The translations under genes and the position numbers were made by a program. From an uncultured Halomicronema sp. (GTDB lineage Bacteria; Cyanobacteriota; Cyanobacteriia; Phormidesmidales; Phormidesmidaceae): DNA of 64,000 nt. Below are positions 8,471 through 17,887 of the stretch, in pieces (within the stretch, counting starts at the first letter, position 1; every line of letters begins with the position of its first letter). Below the pieces are notes generated by a model. That model was not told the origin of the DNA. It saw only the letters and a list, made by a program, of their open reading frames with translations, and searched no databases. The DNA lies in the NCBI GenBank assembly GCA_937899725.1, contig CALCCA010000115.1:1-64000 (forward strand), read 5' to 3'.

Positions 8471-9214
8471 ATGAGCAGCGAGAGATTCAGGGCTAACGTG
8501 TTTTTCTGGCTCCAGTGGTTTGCTGTTAGCTCCTTGGGGTGGATTTGCGGGCTTTTGATTTTCTACCTCGTTGAGCCTGTGATGATTAATCCAATCAAGT
8601 CTTTAATCATTGCAGATTCCTTGAACTGGCAATCGGGAATGTATGAGGCGTTTTATAGTACTGCTGTTTTTCAGTATGGTTTTCTGCAGTCGCCCGTGCC
8701 ATCTGACTACATCGGCGTTCGACTCGCGTTTAGGTATGGGTTGCTTTTTGGCACCATTCGAGGCGCGGTATTTGGTGCTGTAGGAGGGGCAATACAGTCG
8801 TTGCTGCTGCTGCGCTATCTGCCCGTCAGATTTGTTTGGTTACTCGCCAGCGGACTGGGGTGGGCGATTATTTGGGGGATATTCTGGGGGATAGCCTGCG
8901 CGCACGGCGGCAATCAGCTAGATCGCATTCTGAAACAGGAGGTGCAGTACGGTCTCGCTGGAGCCCTTTTCCTCGGCTGCTTGCAGTGGTGGATTTTACG
9001 TCAGCATATGGCCAAAGCCTATCGCTGGATTATCGCCACAACTGCCAGTTGGGCGGTCATTCACATGGCTACCGTCACATTCATGTGGCAAACCAGAACG
9101 ATCCTTACCTTGACTCCAAATGCCATGATGTTTGGGATTTGTAATGGGGCGATTACGGGACTAGCATTAGTTTCGTTGCACAGATTGCCAGAATCCGATA
9201 AACAGTTCTCTTAG
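8471..9214 (+). CDS. Multi-pass membrane protein of unknown function
   Basis: The 247-residue product is strongly hydrophobic, with about five to six membrane segments. Visible examples are a first helix at about 10-32 (FFWLQWFAVSSLGWICGLLIFYL), others near 95-115, 125-148, 155-172 and 185-205, and a last one near 220-238. Gly-rich helices with repeated FG/GA steps lie in the middle. I do not recognise a family. It follows the biotinyl remnant by 27 bases and converges on the glutaminase gene. It contains many aromatic residues and no conserved charged motif. Confidence 0.7.
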   Translation: MSSERFRANVFFWLQWFAVSSLGWICGLLIFYLVEPVMINPIKSLIIADSLNWQSGMYEAFYSTAVFQYGFLQSPVPSDYIGVRLAFRYGLLFGTIRGAVFGAVGGAIQSLLLLRYLPVRFVWLLASGLGWAIIWGIFWGIACAHGGNQLDRILKQEVQYGLAGALFLGCLQWWILRQHMAKAYRWIIATTASWAVIHMATVTFMWQTRTILTLTPNAMMFGICNGAITGLALVSLHRLPESDKQFS

Positions 9215-9592
9215 AGTTCAATTCTTCCATCATGGCGTCAGATTCGATGCCAGCCGACAGTTAGCTAAGAAGCCTGGACCTTGATATCCCTCTTTAGTCA
9301 CAGTCGCTAGAGAATAAATTCTTGGCTGCTTCTAATCCATTTCTGTATTTTTACGCCAAGGGATAATTTTTGATGGCTACGAGGAATGGTTGTTGCAGAT
9401 TTTCTCTGGCGAAAGTCATAGAAGAGGGATAACAAAGCATTAATAACGATGCATTCCCCATACTTAGAATGGACAATGTTCTTCTGACATCCCTGTCTTG
9501 CCTTAGTGAGGGCATGACCTGGGTGATGGCCTTTCAGGGCTCGAGCGATCGCATCTTTAAAACCTTCTATGCCCTTTGCGGGTTGGCAGTCG
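9215..9592. other. Intergenic gap between convergent genes; nothing recognised
   Basis: This AT-rich gap between the membrane protein and the glutaminase gene shows no clear hairpin, repeat or RNA gene. A 60-codon frame at 9469-9651 overlaps the 3' end of the glutaminase gene and lacks a ribosome-binding site, so it is not annotated. Confidence 0.5.
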
Positions 9593-11539
9593 TTATGGTT
9601 TGCCTAAGATGTGCAATCCAAATCGTTGAGAGAGTTCTTCACAGACCTTGATGCCTCTGATGCTGTTGCCTCGTTGGTCTAAAGGAGGGGAGAAGACAGC
9701 GATGCCCATGCGGTTGGGAACCACGCCAATAATGCCACCTCCCACACCGCTTTTGGCGGGAAAGCCCACTCGATAAACCCATCCCCCGGCAAAATCATAC
9801 ATGCCACAGGTATACATGATACTGAGCAGATCCCGTACATAGTCGGCATTGACGGCCCGTTCGCCGCTGAGGGCATGAACGCCATTATTGGCCAAGGTGG
9901 CTCCCATCAGCGCCAGATCACGGCAGTCGAGCAGTACTGAACACTGCTGTAGGTACAAATCGAGAGTTTGACCGATGTCTCCAGAAATCATGCCAAAACT
10001 GCGCAGCAGATACGAGATCGCCCAGTTATGGTCACCATTCATGCGCTCTGAGACGAAGGTTGGCGTATCAATAAAGACTCGATGACCAATATAGCGGCGA
10101 TACATATCCAGAATACGATTCAGTCGATGAGCTGGGCCCTGACCCTTGATTAAGCTCGTCGTCGCGATCGCTCCCGCGTTAACCATTGGGTTGTAGGGTC
10201 GTTTGGACCGGCTTTCTACCTTGATGATTGAATCGTAAGCGTCACCAGTCGGTTCCACATCGACTTTTTCTAAGACTTCATCCCGGCCCCAATCTTCTAA
10301 AGCGAGACCATAGGCAAAGACTTTCGAAATCGATTGAATCAAGAAGGGAACATGCCAATCGCCGACTGAATATATCTGCCCCGATGTCGTGGCAATGCAA
10401 ATGCCAAAGGAATCACGACTCACCTCGGTTAAATTCGGTTCGCTGATGTAAATCTTGCCATCTCGCCAGGGCAGATACTTATGATGCAACTGCTGCAAGT
10501 ATTCCAGCCATGACTCGTCCACCGGTTCATCCGCCGACTTCATCGCCTGCGTGCTGATGGCAGGAGACTTGCCTGGCATTTGGTGGGAGTCGGCAGGTGC
10601 GGCCTGGACGCTGGGCTTAAACAAATGAAGCTGAAACGTTTGGGAAAGTTGCTCAAACACCTTTACGCCCCGCCAGCTTTTCCTGTGGACACCTAGCGGG
10701 GGCGAAAAAACGGCAATGCCCATCTGCTGAGGAATCACGCCAATGATGGCTCCAGCTAGACCGCTTTTGGCGGGAATCCCCACTTTGTAGGCCCATTGTC
10801 CTGAGAACTCGTACAGCCCGCAGGTATACATCACGCTGAGGAGGTGCTTAACATAGCGGGAGTCGATTGCCTGTTTTCCCGTCAAGGGGTTGCATCCTCC
10901 GTTGGCCAGAGTAGCGGCCATCATCGCCAAATCCTGACAAGTAACCTGTAGCGAACACTGTTGAAAGTAAAGATCCAGAATTTCGGACAGATCACCCTCA
11001 ATCCAGCCAAAGCTAAACAGCATGTGAGCCAAGGCCTGATTGAGATGATCGCTGGTTCGTTTGGAATGGAATGCCGCTGAATTAACGTCAACCTGCCGCC
11101 CTGTGTAGGTACCGAACAGCTGCAGCAGGCGACGGGAGCGCTCCTCAATGCTTTCCCCCCCGAGCAGGCTGGTCGCGATGATGGCTCCGGCATTGACCAG
11201 CGGATTGTACTGCTGTCGAGAAAGTTCTCCCGGTTCAATGACTGAGTTAAACGGATCTCCCGTCGGTTCTACCCCAATCCGGCTCAGCACCTGTTCCTCA
11301 CCCCAATCCTCCAAAGCCAGTCCATAGACAAAAGGCTTCGAGATGGACTGCATGGTAAAAGGCTGTGAGGTATGACCAACATGATACTGTTGCCCATCGG
11401 CACTCACGATGCTGATGCCGAACCAGTTGGGATCAGCATTCGCTAATTCAGGGATATCGGAAGCAACGGTTCCCTGATTGAAGGGTTGATACTGACGGTG
11501 TATCTGTTGGAGAAAAGCGGTCAGTAATTCAAAGTCCAC
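9593..11539 (-). CDS. Glutaminase A with two fused catalytic domains
   Basis: Glutaminases of this serine-dependent beta-lactamase-like fold hydrolyse glutamine to glutamate and ammonia. Family members are usually about 300-310 residues; this product is 648 and holds two complete copies. Domain 1 (about 1-305) has the catalytic SISK (Ser65, Lys68), YNPLVNAGAI (111-120), MYTCG and PAKSGL. Domain 2 (about 341-648) repeats SISK (Ser403, Lys406), YNPMVNAGAI, MYTCG and PAKSGV. A low-complexity linker of about 35 residues joins them. Both active-site sets look intact, so this is an internal duplication with both halves maintained rather than a decaying copy. It is a single gene on the minus strand with no obvious operon partner. 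The adjoining cluster for N-methyl compounds and asparagine synthase makes a nitrogen-metabolism context plausible. Confidence 0.92.
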   Translation of the reverse strand: MDFELLTAFLQQIHRQYQPFNQGTVASDIPELANADPNWFGISIVSADGQQYHVGHTSQPFTMQSISKPFVYGLALEDWGEEQVLSRIGVEPTGDPFNSVIEPGELSRQQYNPLVNAGAIIATSLLGGESIEERSRRLLQLFGTYTGRQVDVNSAAFHSKRTSDHLNQALAHMLFSFGWIEGDLSEILDLYFQQCSLQVTCQDLAMMAATLANGGCNPLTGKQAIDSRYVKHLLSVMYTCGLYEFSGQWAYKVGIPAKSGLAGAIIGVIPQQMGIAVFSPPLGVHRKSWRGVKVFEQLSQTFQLHLFKPSVQAAPADSHQMPGKSPAISTQAMKSADEPVDESWLEYLQQLHHKYLPWRDGKIYISEPNLTEVSRDSFGICIATTSGQIYSVGDWHVPFLIQSISKVFAYGLALEDWGRDEVLEKVDVEPTGDAYDSIIKVESRSKRPYNPMVNAGAIATTSLIKGQGPAHRLNRILDMYRRYIGHRVFIDTPTFVSERMNGDHNWAISYLLRSFGMISGDIGQTLDLYLQQCSVLLDCRDLALMGATLANNGVHALSGERAVNADYVRDLLSIMYTCGMYDFAGGWVYRVGFPAKSGVGGGIIGVVPNRMGIAVFSPPLDQRGNSIRGIKVCEELSQRFGLHILGKP

Positions 11540-11779
11540 TTTCTTACCGAACGTCTAATGCTCGTTTCTGAGTCGGCCTGCTTGTCCGCATCTAAAGTTC
11601 GAGATCGCCGCCCCGACGCCTTCTGGATAGTAGGCTGCGCCACAGAAAAAGGGGCTTTTTACAACCTGAGTTAAGTGGCTTCCCTGCTCAAAAGATGGAT
11701 GGAGAGCCTTATCTCTAACAAGCCACCGGCTAAAGACGGGTGTCTAGGCAGTCGCGTCTGAAGGTAGCGGTTGGCGATC

Positions 11780-12685
11780 TTAGCCGTCGATCAGTCCCTG
11801 CTCGACCAAAAACTCGCGGGCCACCTCATCCGCCTCGCGACCATTGCCCGCCACTTCCCAATTGAGTGTCTGCATAGTATCAGCATCAATGACGGCTGAG
11901 AGCTGATTCAATAACTCAGCCACCTCAGGATGCTCATCAATAATCTCCTGCCGCATAATGGGCGCGGCGGGGTAAGGAGGCCAGAAGCTTTTGTCATCTT
12001 CCAGCACCAGCAGGTCAAAGGCGGCAATTTGTCCGTCGGTACCAAAGCCAGTAGTCGCGTCGATTTCCCCTTCTTCAATGCCTGAGTAAAGCAGACCTGG
12101 ATCCAAGGCTACCACCTCTTTGAAGTTGAACCCGCCATAGGTCTCTCTCAAACCGGGTAAACCATCATCGCGCTCGGTAAACTCCTGAGTTGTGCCGAAA
12201 ACCAGGTCACCGCCTTTTGTCGAAATATCGCTAACGGTCTCGATGCCTAACTCGCTAGCCTTAGCTTTCGTCATCACCAATACGTAGGTGTTGTTGAAGT
12301 CAGTGGGCTCTAGCACCGCCAAATTGAAGTCTTGGGCGTAAGCATCTTTGACGGTGGCATACACCACATCCGCGTCCATCGTGGAGTCAAATTCCAGGCC
12401 CAGATGAGTCAGCAAAGCGGTGCCCGTGTATTCCGGATAAAGATCAATCTCACCGTTGACGATCGCCTGGTGATTTTCGCTAGAGCCACCCGCTGGTCTG
12501 TAGTCAGCATCGAAACCTGATTCGTCGAGCAGAATTTCGTACAGATTACCGAGCACGTATTGCTCCGTAAAATCTTTGGAACCAATCCGAATTTTGGGTT
12601 CACCGGAGCTGCCGCCGCTACAGGCCGCTATGATCGCGATGGATGTGCCCAGTACAGCACCAACAAACCAGCGTCTTTTAAGCAT
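11780..12685 (-). CDS. Osmoprotectant (betaine/choline-type) ABC transporter binding lipoprotein
   Basis: This is the substrate-binding component of an OpuC/ProX-type importer. The start at 12685 is preferred over an upstream ATG because GGGAG lies 7 bases before it. The N-terminus then forms a lipoprotein signal with the lipobox IAAC (Cys22). The mature protein begins with KIRIGSKDFTEQ, and residues such as PAGGSSENHQAI, DLYPEYTGT and DATTGFGTDG are characteristic of the OpuAC family that binds glycine betaine, choline or related quaternary amines. It is the last gene of a four-gene minus-strand operon (ATPase, permease, permease, binding protein), 165 bases after the second permease. Confidence 0.92.
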   Translation of the reverse strand: MLKRRWFVGAVLGTSIAIIAACSGGSSGEPKIRIGSKDFTEQYVLGNLYEILLDESGFDADYRPAGGSSENHQAIVNGEIDLYPEYTGTALLTHLGLEFDSTMDADVVYATVKDAYAQDFNLAVLEPTDFNNTYVLVMTKAKASELGIETVSDISTKGGDLVFGTTQEFTERDDGLPGLRETYGGFNFKEVVALDPGLLYSGIEEGEIDATTGFGTDGQIAAFDLLVLEDDKSFWPPYPAAPIMRQEIIDEHPEVAELLNQLSAVIDADTMQTLNWEVAGNGREADEVAREFLVEQGLIDG

Positions 12686-12850
12686 GAGAGTTCTCCCAAG
12701 AAGGTATGACATAGACGATATCGTAAAAGCAGTAGCAGCAAAGGCAACGGGGCAAGGCGGGTGGCACGGCGTAGCCGCTGGTTAGAGATAACCGCTTGCC
12801 CCAGGCGGACGGTTTTTGGCAGGCTTAAACCTGGCTGCAACGACAGTGAC

Positions 12851-13921
12851 CTAAGGCGATGCTACCGCCGGTAAATGCTCTGGCTTAGCCTGACGTGCCC
12901 GATAGTTCAAGATGAACTCGTAGCCGGTGATGACCGCGATCGCAAATACCGCGGCAATCAGCAGCGCGAGGCCGAGGCGTAGCTGACCGACGCGAGTAAC
13001 AATGCCGATCGCTAGCCACACCAGCGCGGTGATCGCGAGTCCACTCGTGATCAGTGACATCGTGAAAGCGCCGTGCTTTGGCCGGGGCAGCATAGTCGCT
13101 AGCAAACTCAGCAACAATACGGGCAGGCCAATCGCGCGATACTCGCTGTGCAGTCCGGTCAGCACCGTCGGCGTACCCGTGGCATCGACCGAGACATCCC
13201 AGGGCAACAAGACCCCAAAGATGAGCGGCATAATGGCCACTGCTAGCAGTACAGATATGAGCCCAACGGCGGCGCGAGTTTCTTCTTTGAGCCCCTTGGG
13301 GGTGGCCCAGCGTTCTAAGCGGCCAAAGGCTTCTTCAAAGTAGAACGCCAGCAAGGTGGCCGGCAGCGCCCCAGCCAGCATAATGTGGTCGCGGTTTAGC
13401 GAATGACCGCGCAAAATCAGATCGCCGAGACCGCCGCCGCCAATAAAGGCGGCCAGCGTCGCGCTAGCCACCACCACCACGGCCGCCGTGCGGATGCCCG
13501 CCATGATGATGGGAATGGCAATGGGCAGCTCCAAACGCGTCAGAATTTGCAGATCGCGCATGCCCATGCCTCGCGCCGCCTCCTTGGTATCGGCGTTAAC
13601 TTGCTCAATGCCGATGGTGGTGTTGATTAAGATCGGCAACGTGCCAATAAACCCCAGTGCCAGTAAAACAGGGGGCTTGCCAATACCCAACAGCGGCAGC
13701 GCCAATGCCAATACCGCCAAGCTCGGAATCGTGCGACCGATCTTGCTGATCGTGAGTAGGGTATCGCGCAGCCAGGGCAGGCGTGAGCCCAAAATCCCTA
13801 ATAACAACCCCAGCACAATCGAGATCGCCAGGGCCACGAACGTAATTACCAAGTGTTCTTGCAGCGTTGTTGTGAACACTTGTGACTGGTTGATGATGTA
13901 GTCAAACATTTTCCCTAGCAT
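12851..13921 (-). CDS. Osmoprotectant ABC transporter permease with C-terminal hydrophobic extension
   Basis: Residues 1-215 or so form a standard BPD-transport permease domain of the OpuCB/ProW type, with the EAA-loop sequence EAARGMGMRD (about 112-121) that contacts the ATPase. The protein then continues for about 140 residues with four or so further membrane segments not found in ordinary 210-220-residue OpuC permeases. The extension resembles the extra helices of YehY-type permeases. The gene starts 9 bases after the stop of the other permease, so the two are translationally close and probably form a heterodimer in the membrane. Confidence 0.9.
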   Translation of the reverse strand: MLGKMFDYIINQSQVFTTTLQEHLVITFVALAISIVLGLLLGILGSRLPWLRDTLLTISKIGRTIPSLAVLALALPLLGIGKPPVLLALGFIGTLPILINTTIGIEQVNADTKEAARGMGMRDLQILTRLELPIAIPIIMAGIRTAAVVVVASATLAAFIGGGGLGDLILRGHSLNRDHIMLAGALPATLLAFYFEEAFGRLERWATPKGLKEETRAAVGLISVLLAVAIMPLIFGVLLPWDVSVDATGTPTVLTGLHSEYRAIGLPVLLLSLLATMLPRPKHGAFTMSLITSGLAITALVWLAIGIVTRVGQLRLGLALLIAAVFAIAVITGYEFILNYRARQAKPEHLPAVASP

Positions 13922-13930
13922 AATGCTCTT

Positions 13931-14611
13931 TTACCTCGCTACCGAGCCGGGTAGAACTCGCTCAATTCGGCTGACGATCGCGTCAAACACAATGGCTAAG
14001 AAAGCCGCGCCGATCGCCCCAGCCACAATCTTGTCGTTGCGTGTTCCTCCTGCTGAAATGCCTTCAAAAATTAGACTGCCAAGGCTGTCAGCGCCGAAAA
14101 AGGAGGCCAGCGTGGCCAGGCTAATCGTTGAGACGGTGGCAATCCGAATCCCGGCAAAAATGACTGGCAGGGCCAGCGGCAGCTCCACCTTGAGCAGAAT
14201 GGCGCGATCGCGCATCCCCATGCCCCGCGCCGCTTCGATGATGGCCTGATCAATGCCATTGATCCCAACTGCCGTGTTGCGCACGATCGCCAGCAGAGAG
14301 TAGAGCGTCAAGGCGACAATGGCCGGTTTGAACCCAATCCCCACAATCGGGACGAGGAGGCCAAACATGGCGAAGCTTGGCACGGTATAAAGCATGCCCG
14401 TAAGCTTAATCACGGGTTCGTAGAGCCATTCGACCCGCGTAATCAAAATCCCGAGGGGAATGCTGATTAAAATGGCGAACACCAAGGTCACTAACGTGAT
14501 CAGGAGATGTCCCGCCAAGAATTCCAGCACCCGATCCGGGCGTCCCACGCCCGGCACATAATACAGCAGGCCATCTTTAATGCTAATGAGAAATTCGACC
14601 AGGTTTTCCAT
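13931..14611 (-). CDS. Osmoprotectant ABC transporter permease
   Basis: This 226-residue protein is a compact BPD-transport permease with five to six membrane helices and the coupling motif EAARGMGMRD, identical in its core to that of the neighbouring permease. It matches the OpuCB/OpuCD/YehW family in length. It lies 54 bases downstream of the ATPase gene and 9 bases upstream of the longer permease. The pair plus ATPase and binding protein make a complete importer for betaine-like compounds. Confidence 0.92.
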   Translation of the reverse strand: MENLVEFLISIKDGLLYYVPGVGRPDRVLEFLAGHLLITLVTLVFAILISIPLGILITRVEWLYEPVIKLTGMLYTVPSFAMFGLLVPIVGIGFKPAIVALTLYSLLAIVRNTAVGINGIDQAIIEAARGMGMRDRAILLKVELPLALPVIFAGIRIATVSTISLATLASFFGADSLGSLIFEGISAGGTRNDKIVAGAIGAAFLAIVFDAIVSRIERVLPGSVAR

Positions 14612-14665
14612 AGTGTTCCGGTAAAAGACCAGGTTTGATGTCCGTTCTATTCTCTGCTGCCGGAC

Positions 14666-15799
14666 CTATCGAGCCAGGGCAGCCGGATGGCTTTGCCGAA
14701 TTAGGCCTTGGGCATCATCCGCTGAAACCAGGCCAGTCAACTGCTGATGGCTGTTGAGCACGGGCAGAAATCGGATACCGTAGCTCAGCATGGCGGAAAA
14801 GGCGTCTCGCATAGTCGCTTCTTCCTCGGTAGTCGCAATGACTGGGCTGAGGACATCAGCGGCCCTGCCAGAGTGAGCCTGAGCGGCCTCCAGCGCGACG
14901 TAGCCCACCAATTTGTGTTGATCATCAACAATAAAGACGCTATCCATCTCGTGCTGTCGCATCCGAACCACCAGATCAGCGGTGGGTTCGTCATAGGAAC
15001 CCACGGTGGGATTGGTCTGCATTGTCTCGCTGACCCGCACGAGTGTCAGCTTCTTTAAGCCTCGATCAGACCCCACGAAGTCAGCCACAAACGAGTTGGC
15101 CGGTTGCGAAAGAATAGTTTTCGGAGAGTCGATTTGCTGCAGGTCGCCCCCCACTTGCAGAATACAGATGAGCGTGCCCATTTTGAGCGCCTCATCAATG
15201 TCGTGGGTAACAAACATGATGGTCTTTCGCAGCTGCTTTTGCAGGCGGAGAAACTCGTTTTGTAGGCGATCCCGCGTAATTGGATCGATCGCTCCAAAGG
15301 GCTCGTCCATGAGCATCACGGGGGGGTCAGCGGCCAGCGCCCGGGCGACCCCCACGCGCTGGCGCTGGCCGCCAGAGAGCTGTCGAGGATAGCGATCTCT
15401 AAACTGAGCCGGATCTAGACCCACAACATCTAGCAGTTCGTCCGCCCGGCGGAGTCGGCGCGCCTGACTCCAGCCCAACATCTCGGGCACTAGGGCGATG
15501 TTCTCCCGAATCGTGAAGTGGGGAAACAAACCAATCTGCTGGATCACGTAGCCAATACTGCGACGGAGTTCAATCACGTTCTGTTTAAGAATGTTGCGTC
15601 CGCCGACAAAGATGGCTCCACTGGTCGGTTCAATCAGCCGATTAACCATCTTCATCGCAGTCGTTTTACCGCATCCGGAAGGGCCAATAACGACACAGGT
15701 TTCTCCTTCTGGCACCGCAATTGTCAAGCTGTTGACCGCTGGCGTTGGTGAACCTGGGTACTGCTTGGTGACGTTGTCAAATTGAATCATTGATTCCAT
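14666..15799 (-). CDS. Osmoprotectant ABC transporter ATP-binding protein with CBS domains
   Basis: This is the ATPase of the importer. It shows a Walker A motif GPSGCGKTT (39-47), the Q-loop near YVIQQIG, the signature LSGGQRQR (141-148) and Walker B VMLMDEP (161-167), followed by the FVTHDIDEA switch region. The C-terminal part (about 255-375) contains two CBS motifs, as in OpuA/OpuCA, where CBS domains sense ionic strength or cyclic di-AMP and gate transport. It is the first gene of the minus-strand operon, and its promoter must lie in the AT-rich gap shared with the divergent PucR regulator. Confidence 0.93.
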   Translation of the reverse strand: MESMIQFDNVTKQYPGSPTPAVNSLTIAVPEGETCVVIGPSGCGKTTAMKMVNRLIEPTSGAIFVGGRNILKQNVIELRRSIGYVIQQIGLFPHFTIRENIALVPEMLGWSQARRLRRADELLDVVGLDPAQFRDRYPRQLSGGQRQRVGVARALAADPPVMLMDEPFGAIDPITRDRLQNEFLRLQKQLRKTIMFVTHDIDEALKMGTLICILQVGGDLQQIDSPKTILSQPANSFVADFVGSDRGLKKLTLVRVSETMQTNPTVGSYDEPTADLVVRMRQHEMDSVFIVDDQHKLVGYVALEAAQAHSGRAADVLSPVIATTEEEATMRDAFSAMLSYGIRFLPVLNSHQQLTGLVSADDAQGLIRQSHPAALAR

Positions 15800-16117
15800 T
15801 TCATCTATCCAGATTGCGTACTAACCTAAAAAATCGTTTATCTTAAATGCCAACAAACCTTTGTTAGTAAAACCCTGTCAATCCACATTACTTTCAAGGA
15901 AAGATAAGCGTCTGTTTCAGACATTACAGAAAAATTTAAGACCTTTTGATAGTACAGTTTTGTGGTCAAAATATTTGCTTTTGAAAGCTTTCTATCAACT
16001 TTGGTTTTTGATTCTGTTAAAAGAGCTGATTTTTTCTTGGAATAGGCCCGCTTCTGCTCTGGATTTCTACAAAAACTTCATTGATAGATCTCGCTAACAC
16101 GGGTTTATGCTGTACGA
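15800..16117. promoter_or_regulatory. Divergent promoter region of the importer operon and pucR-type gene
   Basis: This 318-base AT-rich gap separates the divergent importer operon and the PucR-type regulator, so both promoters should be here. No convincing -35/-10 pair or terminator could be chosen by eye. A frame of 78 codons inside the gap looks non-coding. A GTA-N8-TAC sequence overlaps the pucR start codon (16112-16125) but is expected by chance at this frequency. Confidence 0.4.
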
Positions 16118-17764
16118 ATGAGTACTTTGACGATTCGCCAAGTCTTGGACTTGCCAATATTTGCTTCTTCACAGCTGGTGGCTGGTGCTAAAGGTCTCGA
16201 CAATATCGTGCACTGGGTGCATGTCGTCGACCTGACTTCCGCTCACTATAAATGGCAGCGACAGGGTGTTCTATTGCTGACGAGCGGATTGGGGTTTTAT
16301 GAAAATCCAATCCATCAAAAAACGCTGGTTGAACGACTGGTTCGCTTAGGCTTCGCGGGACTTGTTTTAAGTACAGGACATTACTTTGACCAAGTTCCAG
16401 AAGAAGTTCGGAATGATGCCGATCGCTTAGGCTTCCCAGTGATCGAAACGCCCCCTGACTTGCTATTCATTCAAATCACGGAGGTCGTTTTAGGGCACAT
16501 CGTCAATCAGAACTATACCGTGCTGCAGCGGTCAGCTCAAATCAACCAACAGCTCATTCATCTGGTGTTGCAAGGAGGCTCTTGGAGCGATTTGGTAACT
16601 ACCTTGGCGCAGTGCTTACAGCGTTCTGTGGCGATCGAATTACCCCCTTTTCAAATTATCGCGACGGCCCCTTGCGGCAGGATTGACGCTGCTTGGGAAA
16701 GGATGACTCAGCCGCGATCGCTCTCCGCAATTGTTGATCATCTCGTGCAGGCAAGCGTCTATGAGTCTTTGCAGCAAACGCTACAGCCCCAAACGCTCAT
16801 CCCCTGCCCCGAACTCGGCATGACGATAGACCGCATGGTCGCGCCCATCGTCGTCAACCAAGATATCTACGGTTATTTCTGGCTGCTGGCTGGCTCGCAG
16901 CCGTTTACGCCGTTGGATCAGCAAGCCCTCACTGATGGGGCGACCGTTGCCGGACTGGTTTTGAGTAAAGAGCAAGCGGTTCGTTCCGTCGAGGCTGCTC
17001 AACAAGGAGACTTTTTGACCCAACTACTCAGCGCCCAGAGGTGCCTAAAACCGATCGCGGCCCAGGCCCAACAGCTCAACTATCGTCTCAGCGCGGCGCA
17101 CCAGGTTTTATGGATTCAGCTAGCGGCTCCTCAACCCGAAGCGATGCCGCTCTTACATCCGATGGTGCAGCAAGTCATTGTCCATGCTTATCCTCATTCT
17201 TTATCGGCACGTCGGGAGGATGCTGTCATTGTCGTGTTAGACAGTGAGACGGACCAGGGCCAGTCGTTCGCGGCTCGGTTAATCGCTGCAGTCGGCCATC
17301 AGACTCAAACTTTAGTGGTTGGCAGCGGCTCGATTTGCCGCACGGATGATGGTGACCCCAGTCGCCTCCGTCGCAGCTACGAACAGGCCCAGGAAGCGGC
17401 CCATATTGGTGTGCTGTTGAAAAAAACGGGTGCAATCTCCTTTGATGAACTGGGCCTCCTGCACTGGGTGTACCACCTGACTCCAGAACACCGGGCGGAC
17501 AATCGCTATCTACATCACGTCCAGACCCTATTTGCCCGCGATGCGCAACGGCACTCTGAGCTGCTCGATACCCTGGAAACGTATTTAGACCAGGGACAAT
17601 CTGTAGCCGCCACCGCCGAAGCTCTCTACATTCATCGCAATACCTTGCTCAATCGCCTTGATCGGATCGAAACGCTTTGCCACATTAGCCTGCGCGATGC
17701 CACACAGTGTTTAAACTTAAACGTCGCGATCAAAAGCTATCGCTTGCATGGTGCACCCGAATAG
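16118..17764 (+). CDS. PucR-family transcriptional regulator
   Basis: The 548-residue protein has the PucR layout. An N-terminal purine-catabolism-type sensing domain (about 1-125) begins TLTIRQVLDLP. The middle region is GAF-like (about 140-300). A C-terminal helix-turn-helix of the HTH_30 type lies at roughly 490-530, ending QSVAATAEALYIHRNTLLNRLDRI. Family members control purine, polyamine, proline or amino-acid catabolism in response to nitrogen supply. It sits between the divergent betaine-type importer and the convergent Rieske/flavoprotein pair, so it is the likely regulator of both. No strong ribosome-binding site precedes the ATG. Confidence 0.9.
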   Translation: MSTLTIRQVLDLPIFASSQLVAGAKGLDNIVHWVHVVDLTSAHYKWQRQGVLLLTSGLGFYENPIHQKTLVERLVRLGFAGLVLSTGHYFDQVPEEVRNDADRLGFPVIETPPDLLFIQITEVVLGHIVNQNYTVLQRSAQINQQLIHLVLQGGSWSDLVTTLAQCLQRSVAIELPPFQIIATAPCGRIDAAWERMTQPRSLSAIVDHLVQASVYESLQQTLQPQTLIPCPELGMTIDRMVAPIVVNQDIYGYFWLLAGSQPFTPLDQQALTDGATVAGLVLSKEQAVRSVEAAQQGDFLTQLLSAQRCLKPIAAQAQQLNYRLSAAHQVLWIQLAAPQPEAMPLLHPMVQQVIVHAYPHSLSARREDAVIVVLDSETDQGQSFAARLIAAVGHQTQTLVVGSGSICRTDDGDPSRLRRSYEQAQEAAHIGVLLKKTGAISFDELGLLHWVYHLTPEHRADNRYLHHVQTLFARDAQRHSELLDTLETYLDQGQSVAATAEALYIHRNTLLNRLDRIETLCHISLRDATQCLNLNVAIKSYRLHGAPE

Positions 17765-17856
17765 ACTATAGACTTCGGCGTTATTTCACCCACCATTACC
17801 GACACTAGGGAGCCGTTGGGGTAGAGAAACTGGAAGGGTCGTTTTACTTCTGCCAT
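17762..17856. repeat. Dispersed repeat B, copy 2
   Basis: This copy starts at the TAG stop of the PucR-type gene and aligns with 6935-7034 after accB over about 95 bases with scattered mismatches. It lies between the convergent regulator and Rieske genes, where it may end transcription. Confidence 0.65.
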
Positions 17857-17887
17857 GGCGTCCGGGCGCGGCTCGTGTTGATGACGC

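Noticed and set aside
9469-9651. 60-codon frame with one hydrophobic stretch
   Set aside because: It overlaps the 3' end of the glutaminase gene on the other strand and has no ribosome-binding site or family resemblance.
15861-16097. 78-codon frame in the divergent gap before the pucR-type gene
   Set aside because: AT-rich chance frame with odd composition in a region that must contain two promoters.
16112-16125. GTA-N8-TAC, an NtcA-like site at the pucR start codon
   Set aside because: It overlaps the ATG, and this loose pattern is expected about 16 times by chance in 64 kb; no -10 box is placed correctly.
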